DNA of 51,046 nt, taken from Pseudomonadota bacterium. GTDB lineage: Bacteria; Pseudomonadota; Gammaproteobacteria; Burkholderiales; Rhodocyclaceae. Position numbers and translations under genes: made by a program. The DNA lies in the NCBI GenBank assembly GCA_021849505.1, contig JAJZSW010000011.1, positions 1-51,046 on the forward strand, given 5' to 3'. Positions 1 to 10,568 of this stretch are shown piece after piece (positions within the stretch are counted from its first letter, which is position 1; every line of letters starts with the position of its first letter). The notes under the pieces are model-generated. The model made no database searches and was not told the origin of the DNA. It worked only from the letters and a program-made list of their open reading frames with translations.

Positions 1-318
1 GCGCCGCCTCCACCGCCGCATTGAGCGCCAGGATGTTGGTCTGGAAGGCAATGCTGTCGATCACCCCGACGATGTCGGCGATCTTCTTCGAACTGGCCTG
101 GATGCCGCTCATCGTTGCCACAACCTGCTTGACCATCTCGCCGCCGCGCGCGGCGACCTCGTTGGAACGTGTCGCCAGCGCGTTGGCCTGGCGCGCGCTT
201 TCCGCGTTCTGCTTGACCGTGGCGTTGAGCTGCTCCATCGAGCTCGCCGTCTCCTCCAGGCTCGACGCCTGCTCCTCGGTCCGGCTCGACAGATCCTGGT
301 TGCCGGCGGCGATTTCCT
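1..318. repeat. Segment with identical blocks shared with 2847-3164
   Basis: Bases 1-127 match 2847-2973 exactly and 224-318 match 3070-3164 exactly, at a constant offset of 2846. The ~96 bp in between differ clearly. Both copies encode the same part of the MCP signalling domain in two tandem genes. Confidence 0.9.
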
Positions 319-2272
319 GCGCCGCCGTGTTGATCGCTTCGGTGGCTTCCTTGATGCGGCCCACCACTTCGCGCAGCCGTTCGACCGTGGTGTTCGTGTC
401 GTCCTTGAGGCGGCCGAAGATGCCCTCGTAATCCTTGTCGATCTGCTGGGTCAGGTCGCCGCGCGCCACGCGGCCGAGAACCTCCGAGGTCGCCATCAGC
501 GCCTCGTGCGTGGTGCCGAGCAGACCGTTGATGCGCTCGGAAAGCGCGGCGAAAAAGCCCGACTTGCCGGCCAGGTTGATGCGCCTGTCGAGGTTGCCGC
601 GCGCCGCGTTGTCGACGATCTCCGCCACCTCGCGCTCGACCGCCAACTCGTCGGTGCGGTCCTGCCACTCGCCGACCGACCCCAGGCGCTCCCCGTCACC
701 GGTGAACACCGGGCTCGTGACGACGCGGTACGTACGGCCGCCGATGTCCATTTCCGTCTGCGTCGTGCCGGTCAGGCTGGCGAGCCGGCCCAGCGCGGCT
801 TGCGGATCGGCGTACAGGTTGCCGATGCTGCTGCCGACGAAGCCGTCAACGCTGAAGGCCGGGTTCTGCGCCTTCAGCACCGGCTCGATGCGCCGCAGGG
901 TGTCGAATAGCGCCTTGTTGGCGTAGATCACCGTCCCGCGGGCGTCGGCGATGCGCACCGGCGTGCCGACGCAATCGAGTGCGATCTTCACACGCGTCAT
1001 CTCGTCGGCCTGGCGCTTCGTTTCGGCCACCTCGAAACCCATGCGCGTCTGCAGGATTTGCAGGCCCTGCATCGCCTTTCCGATTTCGTCATTGCGCGCG
1101 ATGTCAATCACGTTCGAATAGTTGCCCTGCAGGATGTTGGCGAAGGTCTCGTCCATCTCTTCCATCGGCCGACGGATCGAGCGACCGAGAATCACCGCGG
1201 TAATGCCGGCGACGAACAGGGAAAGCAGTCCGGCCAGCAATGCGATGCGCGTCGCGTTCGTTGAGGATTCAGCAACAAGCTGCCGCGTAACGGCCGCTTT
1301 CTCCTGCAAGACCGCGCGCCCCTTGAGCATGACATCCTTGTACTTCCGCCACATGGCGATTTCCTCGGTGGTCTGCAGGGCGCGCGCCTTGTCGGCATCG
1401 CCATCGATGGCTATTCTGGCCACCTCGTTTTGCATGGCGAAGTGCTTGCTGCTGGCTTCGCCCACCCGCGCAAGATCCTCGTTGACGGCTGCATCTTCGC
1501 CTGCAATGCTGCGTGCCTGAGCAAGCTGCCGATTGAAGTCTTCATGGGCCTGCTGGAGATTCTTGATCGCCTGCTTGTCTTGCGGGTTGAGCATGATCGC
1601 GCGCAAGGCAGCCGCACTCTGCAGGCCCTGGGTATACATCTCTCCGTAATTGTTCTGCAGCACGATGTCCCGATCGGCGAAGTGCTGAAACTCGCTGACC
1701 ACGCTGCGCAAGCCCATCCAGGCACTGCCTGCAGCCAGTGCACCCATGAGCACCACCACTCCGATGCTCGCCCAGAGCTTGGTGCCGACGCTGATGTCCG
1801 TGATGCCCGCCAGCGGGTTTGGCTTGACCGCCGCGCCGTAGCGAATCTGGAGGCTACCCTGCCTTTTCTCGCGGAACCGGCGATAGACGGCCTCGACCTG
1901 CGCCACAACGGCCGGATCAGGTTTCCGGCGTACCGACATATAGCCGGTAACCAGGCCATTCTCGACGATCGGTGCGGCATTCGCGAGCACCCAGTAGAAG
2001 TCGCCGTTCTTGCAGCGGTTCTTGACGTAGCCGGTCCAGGGCCGGCCCTCCTTCAGCGTCCGCCACAGGTCATCGAAGGCTTCGACCGGCATGTCGGGAT
2101 GGCGGACGATGTTATGCGGTTCGCCGATCAGCTCCTGTTCGGTGAAGCCGCTGATTTCGAGGAAGTCATGGTTGACATAGGTGATGCGCCCCTTGAGATC
2201 GGTCTTCGAGACGATCAGGTGGCTGTCGGTCAGCTTGACCTCGTTCTGGGTCACGGGGAGGTTGGTGCGCAT
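1..2272 (-). CDS. Aer-like PAS methyl-accepting chemotaxis protein (3' truncated by window edge)
   Basis: Translated from the ATG at 2272 the frame stays open to base 1, so the C-terminus lies outside the window. The first ~120 residues are an Aer-type PAS domain with the typical stretch [13 protein letters not shown], which in E. coli Aer belongs to the FAD-binding PAS fold. Then come a membrane segment, a ~150-residue sensor region that looks periplasmic, a second membrane segment, a HAMP-like region, a second PAS-like domain, another HAMP-like stretch and the MCP signalling domain, cut at the hairpin tip ([13 protein letters not shown]). Redox or energy taxis is inferred from the Aer PAS. 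It lies 35 bp downstream of the neighbouring MCP gene and is probably co-transcribed with cheY-cheA-cheW. Parts of its signalling domain are identical at nucleotide level to that neighbour. Confidence 0.88.
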   Translation of the reverse strand, partial: MRTNLPVTQNEVKLTDSHLIVSKTDLKGRITYVNHDFLEISGFTEQELIGEPHNIVRHPDMPVEAFDDLWRTLKEGRPWTGYVKNRCKNGDFYWVLANAAPIVENGLVTGYMSVRRKPDPAVVAQVEAVYRRFREKRQGSLQIRYGAAVKPNPLAGITDISVGTKLWASIGVVVLMGALAAGSAWMGLRSVVSEFQHFADRDIVLQNNYGEMYTQGLQSAAALRAIMLNPQDKQAIKNLQQAHEDFNRQLAQARSIAGEDAAVNEDLARVGEASSKHFAMQNEVARIAIDGDADKARALQTTEEIAMWRKYKDVMLKGRAVLQEKAAVTRQLVAESSTNATRIALLAGLLSLFVAGITAVILGRSIRRPMEEMDETFANILQGNYSNVIDIARNDEIGKAMQGLQILQTRMGFEVAETKRQADEMTRVKIALDCVGTPVRIADARGTVIYANKALFDTLRRIEPVLKAQNPAFSVDGFVGSSIGNLYADPQAALGRLASLTGTTQTEMDIGGRTYRVVTSPVFTGDGERLGSVGEWQDRTDELAVEREVAEIVDNAARGNLDRRINLAGKSGFFAALSERINGLLGTTHEALMATSEVLGRVARGDLTQQIDKDYEGIFGRLKDDTNTTVERLREVVGRIKEATEAINTAAQEIAAGNQDLSSRTEEQASSLEETASSMEQLNATVKQNAESARQANALATRSNEVAARGGEMVKQVVATMSGIQASSKKIADIVGVIDSIAFQTNILALNAAVEAA

Positions 2273-2307
2273 GGGGATTACCTCTTCTGATTAGCTCTCT
2301 GCATGGA

Positions 2308-5058
2308 TCAATACTCGGCCCACTCGTCCGCTTCGTCATCGGCAAACCGGGCCGGCGGCAGGCGCCTGGCGACACCGGGTGAGCGCGCCGGCCGGGCGCG
2401 GACCGAAGCCCCCGCGGCTGCGGCAAAAGTCGGCGCCGGCAGGACGGCACCGCCGTCCAGCCGGAACATCGCGACGGCCTGGCGCAGGCCCTGCGCCTGC
2501 TCCTCGAGCGATTCGGCCGCCGCCGCGGCCTGCTCGACCAGCGCGGCATTCTGCTGGGTCACCTCGTCCATCTGCGAGACGGCATTCGAAACCTGTTCGA
2601 TCCCCGCGGCCTGTTCGCGGCTGGCCTCGGCGATGCCGCCGACGAGTTGCGCCAGCTGCTGGAAAGCCTCGACCACCGCGGTGATCGTTTCCCCGGTTTC
2701 ATGCACCTGCCGGGCGCCTGCATCGACCTTGTCGACGGATTCGGCGATCAGCGCCTTGATTTCCTTGGCCGCCGTCGCGCTGCGCTGGGCCAGGTTGCGC
2801 ACCTCGGTGGCCACCACCGCGAAGCCACGCCCCTGCTCGCCGGCGCGCGCCGCCTCCACCGCCGCATTGAGCGCCAGGATGTTGGTCTGGAAGGCAATGC
2901 TGTCGATCACCCCGACGATGTCGGCGATCTTCTTCGAACTGGCCTGGATGCCGCTCATCGTTGCCACAACCTGGCCGACCATCGCGCCGCCCCTGGCCGC
3001 CGCGCCGTTTGATTCGCGGGCTAGATCGGCCGCCTGCCGGGCCGTTTCCGCGTTGTTCCTGACCGTGCTGTTGAGCTGCTCCATCGAGCTCGCCGTCTCC
3101 TCCAGGCTCGACGCCTGCTCCTCGGTCCGGCTCGACAGATCCTGGTTGCCGGCGGCGATTTCCTTGGCGGCAGTGTTGATGGCTTCCGTCGCCGCGATGA
3201 TCTGGCCGACGACGTCGCGCAGCTGCGTCACCGTGGCGTTGGTATCGTTCTTCAGCTGTCCCAGTGTGCCGGCGTAATCGGCCTCGATCTGCCGCGACAG
3301 ATTACCGCCCGCAACTGCATTCAGAACGCGGGCGATATCGTCGAGGGACCGGGCGACGATGTCCGTCAGCTGGTTCATGCCGGTAGCCATTTCGTGGAAG
3401 AAACCCTGCATCGCGTCGGCATCGATGCGGCGGCTGAAATCGCCCTGCACGGCGGCGCCGAGCAGCTCCTTGAGTGCCTGTTCCGCCCGGACCTCCTGCG
3501 TGCGGTCGCGCCATTCCGCAACCGCCCCGAGGCGCTGGCCGGCCGGATCGATCACCGGGTTGGCCGCGACGGTCATGTGGCGCGCACCGATCTCCAGATG
3601 CGCGACATGCGTCCCGGTGAGTTCGGACAGCAGCTTGGCCTGGTGGGCCGGATGCTTGTGAAAGCTGTCGATGTTCGTGCCGACCAGCCGGTCCGCGTCG
3701 AAGGCCGGCAGCTGCCTGCGGATGTCGTCCTGCGCGCCGCGCAGCACGGCGACGACCGCCTTGTTCGCATAAATGACCTTGCGTTCGTTGTCGGCGATCA
3801 TCACGCCGGTGGAGACGTTGTCGAGCGCAATGCGGATACGCAGGTTTTCGGCGGCGGCGATGCGTTCGCGCTCGAGCGACTGATGCAGGTTCTCCTGCAT
3901 GCGGTTGACCGCCTGGCCGATCTGCGCAAGCTCGTCGTCGCCGGCCACGGTCACGGACTGCGTGAGGTCGCCGTTGGCAATCCGTTCCGCGCCGGCACGG
4001 ATGGCGCCGATCGCCTCCAGCAGGGCACGGCGGAACCCGAAATAGAGCAGCACCAGGATCGTCAGTGCCAGCGCGACGATCCCCAGCGTTACATTACGCG
4101 ACTGCACCTGGCTGTCGATGCGCATCTGCAATTGCCGATCGAACTCTTTCATCGTCACCTCGACGACGGCATAGCCGGTATCGACGGCTTGCGAGGCCAC
4201 TTCGAAGATCTTCGGCGGCGGAACGGCAATGGTCGCCGGATCGAGAATTTCCTTGTCGATCATATCGAGGAAATTCAGCGTGGCGGCAAGGAACTCCTTG
4301 CCGCCCGCATCGACGGCGGCCTTGATGCTGGCATCCTTTGCGCTCGCGCCGGCCAGATGTTCCTCGATCTCCATTCGGTTTTCCTCGATCGCGCGCCGCA
4401 GGATCATCAGGTCGACGCGCACCGTCCAGTCGAGTTCCCGCTTGGCCGCCGCGCCCGTGGTCAGGGCACGCGACAATCCGAGCGCCTCGACCATCTTCGG
4501 CAGATGGTCGGCGAAGACCGCCTGCAGGTAGTTGGTTGCGATCACGGGATCGAGCGCCGCGTTGGTGGCGGCCGCCACGGCGCCGATGTAATCCTGGATC
4601 CGCCCCACCAGCGCGCTGTGGCGTTTGAGGCTGTCCGGCGCAGGCAGCTGGAGTGCCTGGGCCTGCAATTCCGACCATTCGCCCTGCAGCGCATGCCATG
4701 CCTGGGCCTGCTTGGGCAGGGCTTCCGCGTGCTGCGCGGCAGCCCCGGCGGCGAGCGCCTTGCCGGCCGCCGCGGCAAACTCATCCATCTTCGCCTTGAG
4801 CTGCTGATTGCCGCCCAGCACGCCCTGGCTGGCGCCACGATGCCCCTGTACCGCACGCATCAGCTGCATGGCCGGGGCGATCAGGGGCGTCGCCAGCTTT
4901 TCGCGCTCGGAAAACGCGATCGTTTCGGCATAGCGTTGCAGCAGCGGAAACGCGACCACCGCGATGGTGATCAGGGCAAACAGTCCCATCAGCAGGATCT
5001 TGCCGGGTACGCTGAAGCGGTTGAGCAGGCTCTGGATCGGGGCGAGTATGCCGTTCAT
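2308..5058 (-). CDS. Methyl-accepting chemotaxis protein with PAS and double HAMP-like region
   Basis: The ATG at 5058 is preferred over the in-frame TTG at 5064 because AAAGGA lies 6-7 bases upstream of it, giving 916 residues. Domains in order: membrane segment at about 22-42, a ~280-residue sensor region of nitrate/nitrite-sensor (NIT) or four-helix style, membrane segment near 325-345, HAMP, a PAS domain, a second HAMP-like region, and a full MCP signalling domain with the hairpin core [20 protein letters not shown]. The C-terminal tail holds one copy of the dispersed 25-bp repeat, translated AVLPAPTF. The protein ends EWAEY, which fits the x-[HFYW]-x-x-[HFYW] pentapeptide that tethers CheR/CheB in some receptors. 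No cheR or cheB is in the window. The ligand is unknown. Confidence 0.9.
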   Translation of the reverse strand: MNGILAPIQSLLNRFSVPGKILLMGLFALITIAVVAFPLLQRYAETIAFSEREKLATPLIAPAMQLMRAVQGHRGASQGVLGGNQQLKAKMDEFAAAAGKALAAGAAAQHAEALPKQAQAWHALQGEWSELQAQALQLPAPDSLKRHSALVGRIQDYIGAVAAATNAALDPVIATNYLQAVFADHLPKMVEALGLSRALTTGAAAKRELDWTVRVDLMILRRAIEENRMEIEEHLAGASAKDASIKAAVDAGGKEFLAATLNFLDMIDKEILDPATIAVPPPKIFEVASQAVDTGYAVVEVTMKEFDRQLQMRIDSQVQSRNVTLGIVALALTILVLLYFGFRRALLEAIGAIRAGAERIANGDLTQSVTVAGDDELAQIGQAVNRMQENLHQSLERERIAAAENLRIRIALDNVSTGVMIADNERKVIYANKAVVAVLRGAQDDIRRQLPAFDADRLVGTNIDSFHKHPAHQAKLLSELTGTHVAHLEIGARHMTVAANPVIDPAGQRLGAVAEWRDRTQEVRAEQALKELLGAAVQGDFSRRIDADAMQGFFHEMATGMNQLTDIVARSLDDIARVLNAVAGGNLSRQIEADYAGTLGQLKNDTNATVTQLRDVVGQIIAATEAINTAAKEIAAGNQDLSSRTEEQASSLEETASSMEQLNSTVRNNAETARQAADLARESNGAAARGGAMVGQVVATMSGIQASSKKIADIVGVIDSIAFQTNILALNAAVEAARAGEQGRGFAVVATEVRNLAQRSATAAKEIKALIAESVDKVDAGARQVHETGETITAVVEAFQQLAQLVGGIAEASREQAAGIEQVSNAVSQMDEVTQQNAALVEQAAAAAESLEEQAQGLRQAVAMFRLDGGAVLPAPTFAAAAGASVRARPARSPGVARRLPPARFADDEADEWAEY
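2426..2450 (-). repeat. Dispersed 25-bp repeat, copy 1 (in MCP tail)
   Basis: Core on the minus strand resembles GCCGTCCCGCCAGCGCCGAC with two changes. It is translated AVLPAPTF in the linker after the MCP signalling domain. Confidence 0.85.
2847..3164. repeat. Segment with identical blocks shared with 1-318
   Basis: Partner of the segment at 1-318: two exact blocks of 127 and 95 bp separated by a diverged stretch, as expected from gene conversion or a recent partial duplication between tandem MCP genes. Confidence 0.9.
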
Positions 5059-5092
5059 CGTCAATCCTTTACGGTGGGCAGGCGGGAGCGGG

Positions 5093-5599
5093 TCACGGGG
5101 TTTGCGCCGCTTCTTCGACCAGCGCCATTTCGCCGGACAGCATCAGCTTCTCGATATCGACGACGATCAGCATCCGTTCGCCGAGGGTGCCGAGCCCCTT
5201 GATGTAGCGCGTATCGACGGTTGCCGCGAATTCGGGCGCCGGGCGGATCTGGTCGGAGCGCAGGCTGGTGACGTCGGAGACGCCATCGACCACCATGCCG
5301 ACGACGCGCCCGCCGAGCGACAGGATGATGACGACGGTGAACGGCGTGTACTCGACCGTGCCGACCCCGAACTTGATGCGCATGTCGACGATCGGCACGA
5401 TGATGCCGCGCAGGTTGATGACGCCCTTGAGGAAGGCCGGCGCGTTGGCTATCGTCGTCGGCGGCTCGTAGCCGCGGATTTCCTGCACCTTGAGGATGTC
5501 GATCGCGTATTCCTCGGGGCCGAGGGTGAACGTCAGGAACTCCTGGGAGTACGCGCCTGCGTCGCCGGCAGCCTGTTGGGAATTGTTTTCCTGAACCAT
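5093..5599 (-). CDS. cheW: Chemotaxis coupling protein CheW
   Basis: A 168-residue CheW, the adaptor that joins MCP receptors to CheA in the cytoplasmic array. The start at 5599 (MVQENNSQQ) is chosen because AGGAGA lies just upstream; a longer reading from 5623 would overlap the end of cheA. The CheW fold covers most of the protein: [16 protein letters not shown] near the start, then [19 protein letters not shown], the receptor- and CheA-contacting strand typical of the family. It lies 20 bp after cheA and 34 bp before the MCP gene, so it is in one operon with both. Confidence 0.97.
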   Translation of the reverse strand: MVQENNSQQAAGDAGAYSQEFLTFTLGPEEYAIDILKVQEIRGYEPPTTIANAPAFLKGVINLRGIIVPIVDMRIKFGVGTVEYTPFTVVIILSLGGRVVGMVVDGVSDVTSLRSDQIRPAPEFAATVDTRYIKGLGTLGERMLIVVDIEKLMLSGEMALVEEAAQTP

Positions 5600-5619
5600 G
5601 CAGGTTCTCCTGTGAAGGG

Positions 5620-7791
5620 TCAAGCGGCGGCCGGCAGCGCGCGGCGCGCCATGTCGACCAGCATCGCGACATCGAGGATCAGTGCGACGCGGCCGTCGCC
5701 CATGATGGTGGCGCCGGAAACGCCGGAGACTTTCCGGTAATTGGTTTCGAGGCTCTTGATCACCACCTGGTGCTGGCCGACCATCGCATCGACGAACAGC
5801 GCGGCCTTGGTGCCGTCGGCCTCGAGGATGATCATGATGCCGTCCTCGAGTGCGGCAAGCGCGCCCGGCACCCGGAAGACCTCGTGCAGCGCGATGATCG
5901 GCAGGTACTCGTCGCGCACCTGCAGCAGCCGCTCGACGCCGGCGACGCTCTTGATCATGCCGGGTTCGGCCTGCAGGGATTCGATCACGTAGCCGAGCGG
6001 AATGATGTAGGTTTCCCTGCCCACCGCCACGGACATGCCGTCGAGGATCGCCAGCGTCAGCGGCAGGCGCACCGTCATGCGCGTGCCGATGCCGGCCAGC
6101 GAATCGATATCGACGCGGCCACCCAGCGCGGTAATGTTCTTCTTCACCACGTCCATGCCGACGCCGCGACCCGACACTTCGGTGATCCGGTCGGCGGTCG
6201 AGAAGCCGGCCTCGAAAATCAGCGCGAAGACCTCCTGGTCGGTCATCTGGTCGTGCACGCCGAGCCCGCGTTCCCTGGCCTTGGCGAGGATCTTGTCACG
6301 CGGCAGGCCGGCGCCGTCGTCGCCGACCTCGATGACGACATTGCCGCTCTGGTGATAGGCGGACAGCGTGATCGTGCCGACTGGCTGCTTGCCCTTCGCT
6401 GCACGCACCTCCGGCAGCTCGATGCCGTGGTCGAGGCTGTTGCGCACGAGGTGGGTGAGCGGATCGGTGATGCGCTCGATCAGGCCCTTGTCGAGCTCGG
6501 TGTTTTCGCCGGAGAGTTTCAGTTCGACCTGCTTGCCGAGCTTCTGCGAGATGTCGCGCACCACGCGCGGGAAGCGCGAGAAGACCACCGACATCGGCAT
6601 CATGCGGATCGACATCACGGATTCCTGCAGGTCGCGCGTATTGCGCTCGAGCTGGATCAGGCCGTTGTGCAGGCGCTCGAACTCGACCGGATCGATCTGG
6701 GCGGCGGACTGCGCGAGCATCGCCTGGGTGATGACCAGTTCGCCGACCAGGTTGATCAGCTGGTCGACCTTGTCGACACCAACCCGGATGGTGGTATCGC
6801 CGGCGGCCGGTCTGGTCGCCGCCGGCGCTGCCGGCACGGTCCGCGCTTCCTTCCTTGCCGGCGGCGGTGCGGGTGCGGGCGACGGCTCGGGCAGGGGCTC
6901 GAAGAAGCCGTAGGACTCGTCCGCCGGCGCCGCCGGCGGGACCTCCGGGAGCGGTGCGAAGAAGCCGTAGGCGTCGTCGGCCGCTGCTGCTGCTGGCGGG
7001 GCAGCCATCTCGGGCAGAGGATCGAAGAACCCGTAGGCGTCATCGCTCGCGGTGGCGGGGGCGGGAGCACTGAAGAAGCCATAGGCGCCATCCGGCGCAT
7101 CGGCCAGGACCGCGGCTTCCGCGTCCGCCGTACCGAGGGGCACGATGCGGATGCTGTCGTTGCGGGCGACGAACTCGAGCAGGCCGCGCAGCAGTTCGGG
7201 GTCGGCGGCGCCGCTCAGGCGCACATGCCAGGGCTGGCCGGGAACGGCCGGCGCTGTCGCCGCGCGCAGTTCGCCATGCGTTGCGAGTTCAGCCTTGAGG
7301 TTCTCGAACGTCGTTGCGCCCGCGCCGCCTTCAAGCAGGAAATACAGGTCGAACCCGGCCGCGGGCGTGGCGGCCTGGAAAGTCGGCGCTGGCGGGACGG
7401 CACCTGCTTCGGTCAGTTGCCGCAGCCGTTGGCAGATCGCGTCGGCGGCAACCCGGTCGGCCTCGCCCTCCCCCTGATGCGCGGCGAGCAGGTTCTTGAG
7501 CACGTCCCCGGCATCGAGGAAGGCGTCGATCATGGCGTTGCGCAAATGCAGTTCGCCCTTGCGCACGCGGTCGAGCAGGTTTTCGAGGATGTGGGTGACG
7601 TCCTGCAGGTCGGTGAAGCCGAAGGTGCCGCTCGAGCCCTTGATCGAATGCGCGGCGCGGAAGATCGCGTTGAGCTGCTCGGCGTCCGGGTCGGCGATGT
7701 CCAGGCCCAGCAGCAGGTTTTCCATGCTGGCCAGATGCTCGGCGGTCTCCTCGAAAAAGACCTGATGGAACTGGCTCATGTCGATGGACAT
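5620..7791 (-). CDS. cheA: Chemotaxis histidine kinase CheA
   Basis: This 723-residue CheA passes phosphate from receptors to CheY. The P1/HPt domain is at the N-terminus with the phospho-accepting His48 in [15 protein letters not shown] small alpha/beta domain at about 135-215 is probably P2-like. Then comes a long Ala/Pro linker, the P3 dimerisation domain, the ATPase domain (N-box [15 protein letters not shown]-boxes DDGAGL and GRGVGMDVV) and a C-terminal CheW-like P5 domain. Between P1 and the P2-like domain sits repeat copy 2 (AVPPAPTF). The linker also carries four short repeats of the form AYGFF-x-PLPE. The ATG at 7791 has GGAGG about 5 bases upstream. Confidence 0.97.
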   Translation of the reverse strand: MSIDMSQFHQVFFEETAEHLASMENLLLGLDIADPDAEQLNAIFRAAHSIKGSSGTFGFTDLQDVTHILENLLDRVRKGELHLRNAMIDAFLDAGDVLKNLLAAHQGEGEADRVAADAICQRLRQLTEAGAVPPAPTFQAATPAAGFDLYFLLEGGAGATTFENLKAELATHGELRAATAPAVPGQPWHVRLSGAADPELLRGLLEFVARNDSIRIVPLGTADAEAAVLADAPDGAYGFFSAPAPATASDDAYGFFDPLPEMAAPPAAAAADDAYGFFAPLPEVPPAAPADESYGFFEPLPEPSPAPAPPPARKEARTVPAAPAATRPAAGDTTIRVGVDKVDQLINLVGELVITQAMLAQSAAQIDPVEFERLHNGLIQLERNTRDLQESVMSIRMMPMSVVFSRFPRVVRDISQKLGKQVELKLSGENTELDKGLIERITDPLTHLVRNSLDHGIELPEVRAAKGKQPVGTITLSAYHQSGNVVIEVGDDGAGLPRDKILAKARERGLGVHDQMTDQEVFALIFEAGFSTADRITEVSGRGVGMDVVKKNITALGGRVDIDSLAGIGTRMTVRLPLTLAILDGMSVAVGRETYIIPLGYVIESLQAEPGMIKSVAGVERLLQVRDEYLPIIALHEVFRVPGALAALEDGIMIILEADGTKAALFVDAMVGQHQVVIKSLETNYRKVSGVSGATIMGDGRVALILDVAMLVDMARRALPAAA
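6894..7092 (-). repeat. Four-fold YGFF peptide repeat in the CheA linker
   Basis: The linker between the P2-like domain and P3 encodes YGFF four times at intervals of about 16-22 codons, three of them followed by x-PLPE and preceded by Asp/Glu. The spacers are Ala/Pro-rich. Confidence 0.85.
7379..7403 (-). repeat. Dispersed 25-bp repeat, copy 2 (in cheA)
   Basis: Exact match to the consensus (core GCCGTCCCGCCAGCGCCGAC on the minus strand), translated AVPPAPTF between the P1 and P2-like domains of CheA. Confidence 0.92.
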
Positions 7792-7825
7792 GGCGCCTCC
7801 TTGCGCAAGCCGGGCGCGGCCGCGT

Positions 7826-8191
7826 TCAGCCGATCACCTTCTTGACGACCTCGACGAGCTTTTGCGGATCGAAGGGCTTGACCAGCCAGCCCGTCGCACC
7901 GGCGGCACGGCCCTGCTGCTTCATCGCGTCAGAAGATTCGGTCGTCAGCATCAGGATCGGCACCGTCTTGTATTGCGGCAGCGCGCGCAGGCTCTTGATC
8001 AGCGTCAGGCCGTCCATGCGCGGCATGTTCTGGTCGGTGAGGACCAGGTTGAAGGTCTTGCCCTTCGCCTTCTCCAGCCCGTCCATGCCATCGACCGCAT
8101 CGACGACCTCGTAACCGGAACTCTTGAGGGTAAAGCCAACCATCTGGCGGATGGAGGCGGAATCGTCGATCGCAAGGATGGATTTGGCCAT
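7826..8191 (-). CDS. cheY: Chemotaxis response regulator CheY
   Basis: A single-domain 121-residue receiver, usual CheY length. The conserved residues are all present: acidic pair Asp9/Asp10, phosphorylation site Asp53 in LVLTDQNMPRMDG, Thr83 and Lys105. It is expected to be phosphorylated by CheA, encoded 34 bp downstream, and to bind the flagellar switch. Its start has AGGAG about 9 bases upstream. Single-domain receivers next to cheA are almost always CheY, although other CheY copies may exist elsewhere in this genome. Confidence 0.95.
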   Translation of the reverse strand: MAKSILAIDDSASIRQMVGFTLKSSGYEVVDAVDGMDGLEKAKGKTFNLVLTDQNMPRMDGLTLIKSLRALPQYKTVPILMLTTESSDAMKQQGRAAGATGWLVKPFDPQKLVEVVKKVIG

Positions 8192-8207
8192 GGGGTGCGC
8201 TCCTGTT

Positions 8208-9413
8208 TCAGAAGAGTTCGATGTCGCCGTCGGTCATCGCCTTCTGGGCGACGGGATTGTGGGTGGTCTGTGTTTCGAGGCCCTTGAGCGCGGCGGCAAT
8301 CCTGCCCTGCTCCGCGCGCAGGGAGGTGATGGCCGCCCGCGCATCGCTGGTCGCCGCTTCGCGGTCGAGCGTGCGACCCAGGGCACTCAATTGCTCGAGC
8401 ACCCCGCCCAGCGCATCGACGCGCAACAGGACATGACCGAGCAGCTGCGACACCATGTCCTGGAACTGCATCGCCGTGATCGCCTTGCCGACGAGCGTAT
8501 CGACGGCGGCGGCGCTGCCCGCGAGATCGCCGAGCGCGCCGACGCGGCGCCGGTCCTGCTCTTCGAGGGTGCGGACAATCTGTTCGACTTGCTGCTTCGA
8601 CTCGAGCGCAAAGGTCATGTCCTGGCTGGCCATGCCTTGGATCGCGGCCTCGGTCTGCTTGACGGAGGCCTGCATGCCCTGCATCAGGCCGTTGATCTGT
8701 TGCGAGAACTGCGAAGTGCGCGCCGAAAGGTCGCGCACTTCGTCCGCGACGACCGCGAAGCCACGCCCCGCCTCCCCCGCCCGCGCGGCCTCGATGGCGG
8801 CGTTCAGGGCCAGCAGGTTGGTCTGCTTGGCGATCGCGCCGATCTCGGAAAGAATGCCCTGCACGTCCTGGGCATGCTTGGAGATGCTGTCGGTGAGTTC
8901 GACCAGTTCCATGCCCAGCTTGCTGTTGTTGACGATGCTGTCGACCACGCGCTGCATGACGTCGGAGGTATCGCGCACGAAGGAATCGAACTTGACCGTA
9001 GCGGCCGCCTCGCCGCCGCCGGTCACGGCGAGGGTCAGGTTGCGCTGTTCTTCCGTCTGCGCGTGCATGCCCTGGAAGCTCGCGGTCAGATCCCCGATCG
9101 CTTCGCCCAGCAGTCCCTGGACGCGCGCGATCTCGCCCCGCGTCGCCTCGAACTGGGCGGCAAACTGCGTGACACATTCACGCAGCAGGTTGCGGAACTC
9201 CTCGAGCAGCGCGCGCTCTTCCGCACTGTCGCGGAGCTCCCGCGGCCGGGCGTTGCCGGCAGCCCAGAGGGCGACGGCCCGCCAGCCCAAAGCCAGCACG
9301 ATGAAAGCCATGCCGGCGGTCCAGTCCGCCGCGGGTGCGGCGAAAAAGAACAAGGCAGCCACGAGTCCGGTGAAAACCAGCCCCCAGCCCAAGGTCTTGT
9401 CGAAATAGCGCAT
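8208..9413 (-). CDS. Short membrane methyl-accepting chemotaxis protein without HAMP
   Basis: A 401-residue transducer. Two closely spaced hydrophobic segments (about 9-27 and 31-50) leave almost no periplasmic sensor. A coiled-coil region follows, then an MCP signalling core with the hairpin [21 protein letters not shown] at about 196-216, and a long C-terminal helical region. There is no recognisable HAMP domain. The last residues are DGDIELF, an acidic, Phe-ending tail. It is 16 bp upstream of cheY and probably the first gene of the che operon; motB ends 144 bp further upstream. It may sense an intracellular or membrane state, since no ligand-binding domain is visible. No strong Shine-Dalgarno is seen at the ATG. 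Confidence 0.88.
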   Translation of the reverse strand: MRYFDKTLGWGLVFTGLVAALFFFAAPAADWTAGMAFIVLALGWRAVALWAAGNARPRELRDSAEERALLEEFRNLLRECVTQFAAQFEATRGEIARVQGLLGEAIGDLTASFQGMHAQTEEQRNLTLAVTGGGEAAATVKFDSFVRDTSDVMQRVVDSIVNNSKLGMELVELTDSISKHAQDVQGILSEIGAIAKQTNLLALNAAIEAARAGEAGRGFAVVADEVRDLSARTSQFSQQINGLMQGMQASVKQTEAAIQGMASQDMTFALESKQQVEQIVRTLEEQDRRRVGALGDLAGSAAAVDTLVGKAITAMQFQDMVSQLLGHVLLRVDALGGVLEQLSALGRTLDREAATSDARAAITSLRAEQGRIAAALKGLETQTTHNPVAQKAMTDGDIELF

Positions 9414-9557
9414 GATGAAGCCCGGCGATTTTCAGTTCCGATGAGTTCCGATTGCCGGCAACAACCGACGGCCGCTACCTGCATCCCCTTTGCAACCCGG
9501 CCCATTTTAAAGCTTAGGCCCGTCCCGGCAGGGCGATTAGACGGTAGGGATGACCCC

Positions 9558-10508
9558 TTATCCGGGTGCTGGCGGCGCGGCTGGCGGGGCGGCGCGCACG
9601 CCCGGCTGCAAGGTTTCCGTCACCGTCTCGACGGGCACCTCGCGGCCGTCGCTGAGGATGGCCTCCTCGGTACGCTTGTTGAGGACGACGATGCTGATGC
9701 GCCGGTTGATCGGGGCGGTCGGCTGCGCCTTGTCGAACAGCACGGTCGAGGCAAATCCCACGACGCGCATGACCTTCTTGTCGTCGAGTCCGCCGAGCAC
9801 CATCTCGCGCCGCGAGGCGTTGGCGCGGTTGGTCGAGAGTTCCCAGTTGCCGAAGCCCCGGTCGCCGCCGGCATAGGGCGTGGCGTCGGTATGGCCGGAG
9901 AGGGAGATGCGGTTCTCGACCTTGTTGAGCAGCGGGCCGATCTCGCGCAGGATCACCCGGGTATAGGGCTTGAGCTCGGAACTGGCGGAATCGAACATCG
10001 GCCGATTCTGCTCGTCGACGATCTGGATGCGCAGGCCTTCGCTGGTGATGTCGAGCAGCATCTGGTTCTTGAACTGCTTGAGCGCCGGACTCGCCTCGAT
10101 GAGCGCCTCGATGTCGCCCTTGAGGCCTTCGAGGCGCGCCTTTTCAATTTTCTCGAAATCGGCCTTGAGCGCCTGCAAATTGATTTTCTTGCTCGGCGCA
10201 TCGACCTCGCCCTCCTTCACCTGGCCATGCGTGCGCGTAAGGTCCTGGCCGCCCCCCTGGATCACGGACGAAGAATCGCCCGTGCCGGAGCCGCCGAGGA
10301 GCGCCACCTTGAGCGGCGTCTGGAAATAGTCGGCGATGCCCTTGAGGTCGCCCTTGGTCGTCGAACCAAGCAGCCACATCAGCAGGAAGAAGGCCATCAT
10401 CGCCGTCACGAAGTCGGCGTAGGCGATCTTCCAGGCGCCGCCGTGCGCCGCGCCGCCGCCCTTCTTGATCTTCTTGACTACGATTGGCTGCTGGCTGTCG
10501 TCGCTCAT
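9558..10508 (-). CDS. motB: Flagellar motor stator protein MotB
   Basis: A 316-residue stator subunit. After a basic N-terminus comes one membrane segment starting WKIAYADFVTAMMAFFLLMW, in which Asp32 is the proton-conducting residue. A periplasmic linker and an OmpA-like peptidoglycan-binding domain follow (SGHTDATPY near 205, then NWELSTNRA and NRRISIVV). It should form the torque-generating stator with MotA, encoded 60 bp upstream. The gap between the two genes contains a copy of the dispersed repeat, and no clear ribosome-binding site is visible at the ATG. Confidence 0.96.
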   Translation of the reverse strand: MSDDSQQPIVVKKIKKGGGAAHGGAWKIAYADFVTAMMAFFLLMWLLGSTTKGDLKGIADYFQTPLKVALLGGSGTGDSSSVIQGGGQDLTRTHGQVKEGEVDAPSKKINLQALKADFEKIEKARLEGLKGDIEALIEASPALKQFKNQMLLDITSEGLRIQIVDEQNRPMFDSASSELKPYTRVILREIGPLLNKVENRISLSGHTDATPYAGGDRGFGNWELSTNRANASRREMVLGGLDDKKVMRVVGFASTVLFDKAQPTAPINRRISIVVLNKRTEEAILSDGREVPVETVTETLQPGVRAAPPAAPPAPG

Positions 10509-10522
10509 GGCTGGTCAGGGCA

Positions 10523-10547
10523 AAAGTCGGCGCCGGCGAGACGGCAG
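10523..10547 (-). repeat. Dispersed 25-bp repeat, copy 3 (between motA and motB)
   Basis: An intergenic copy with three differences from the consensus, in the same sense as motA-motB transcription. It occupies about half of the 60-bp gap. Confidence 0.85.
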
Positions 10548-10568
10548 GCGGCGGTCCTTATTAGCCCC

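Noticed and set aside
3394-5202. A 602-codon open frame on the plus strand opposite the MCP gene, and other long antisense frames (5770-7845, 8124-11447, 20722-22920)
   Set aside because: They are GC-rich shadows of well-supported minus-strand genes, have no family resemblance and lack ribosome-binding sites.
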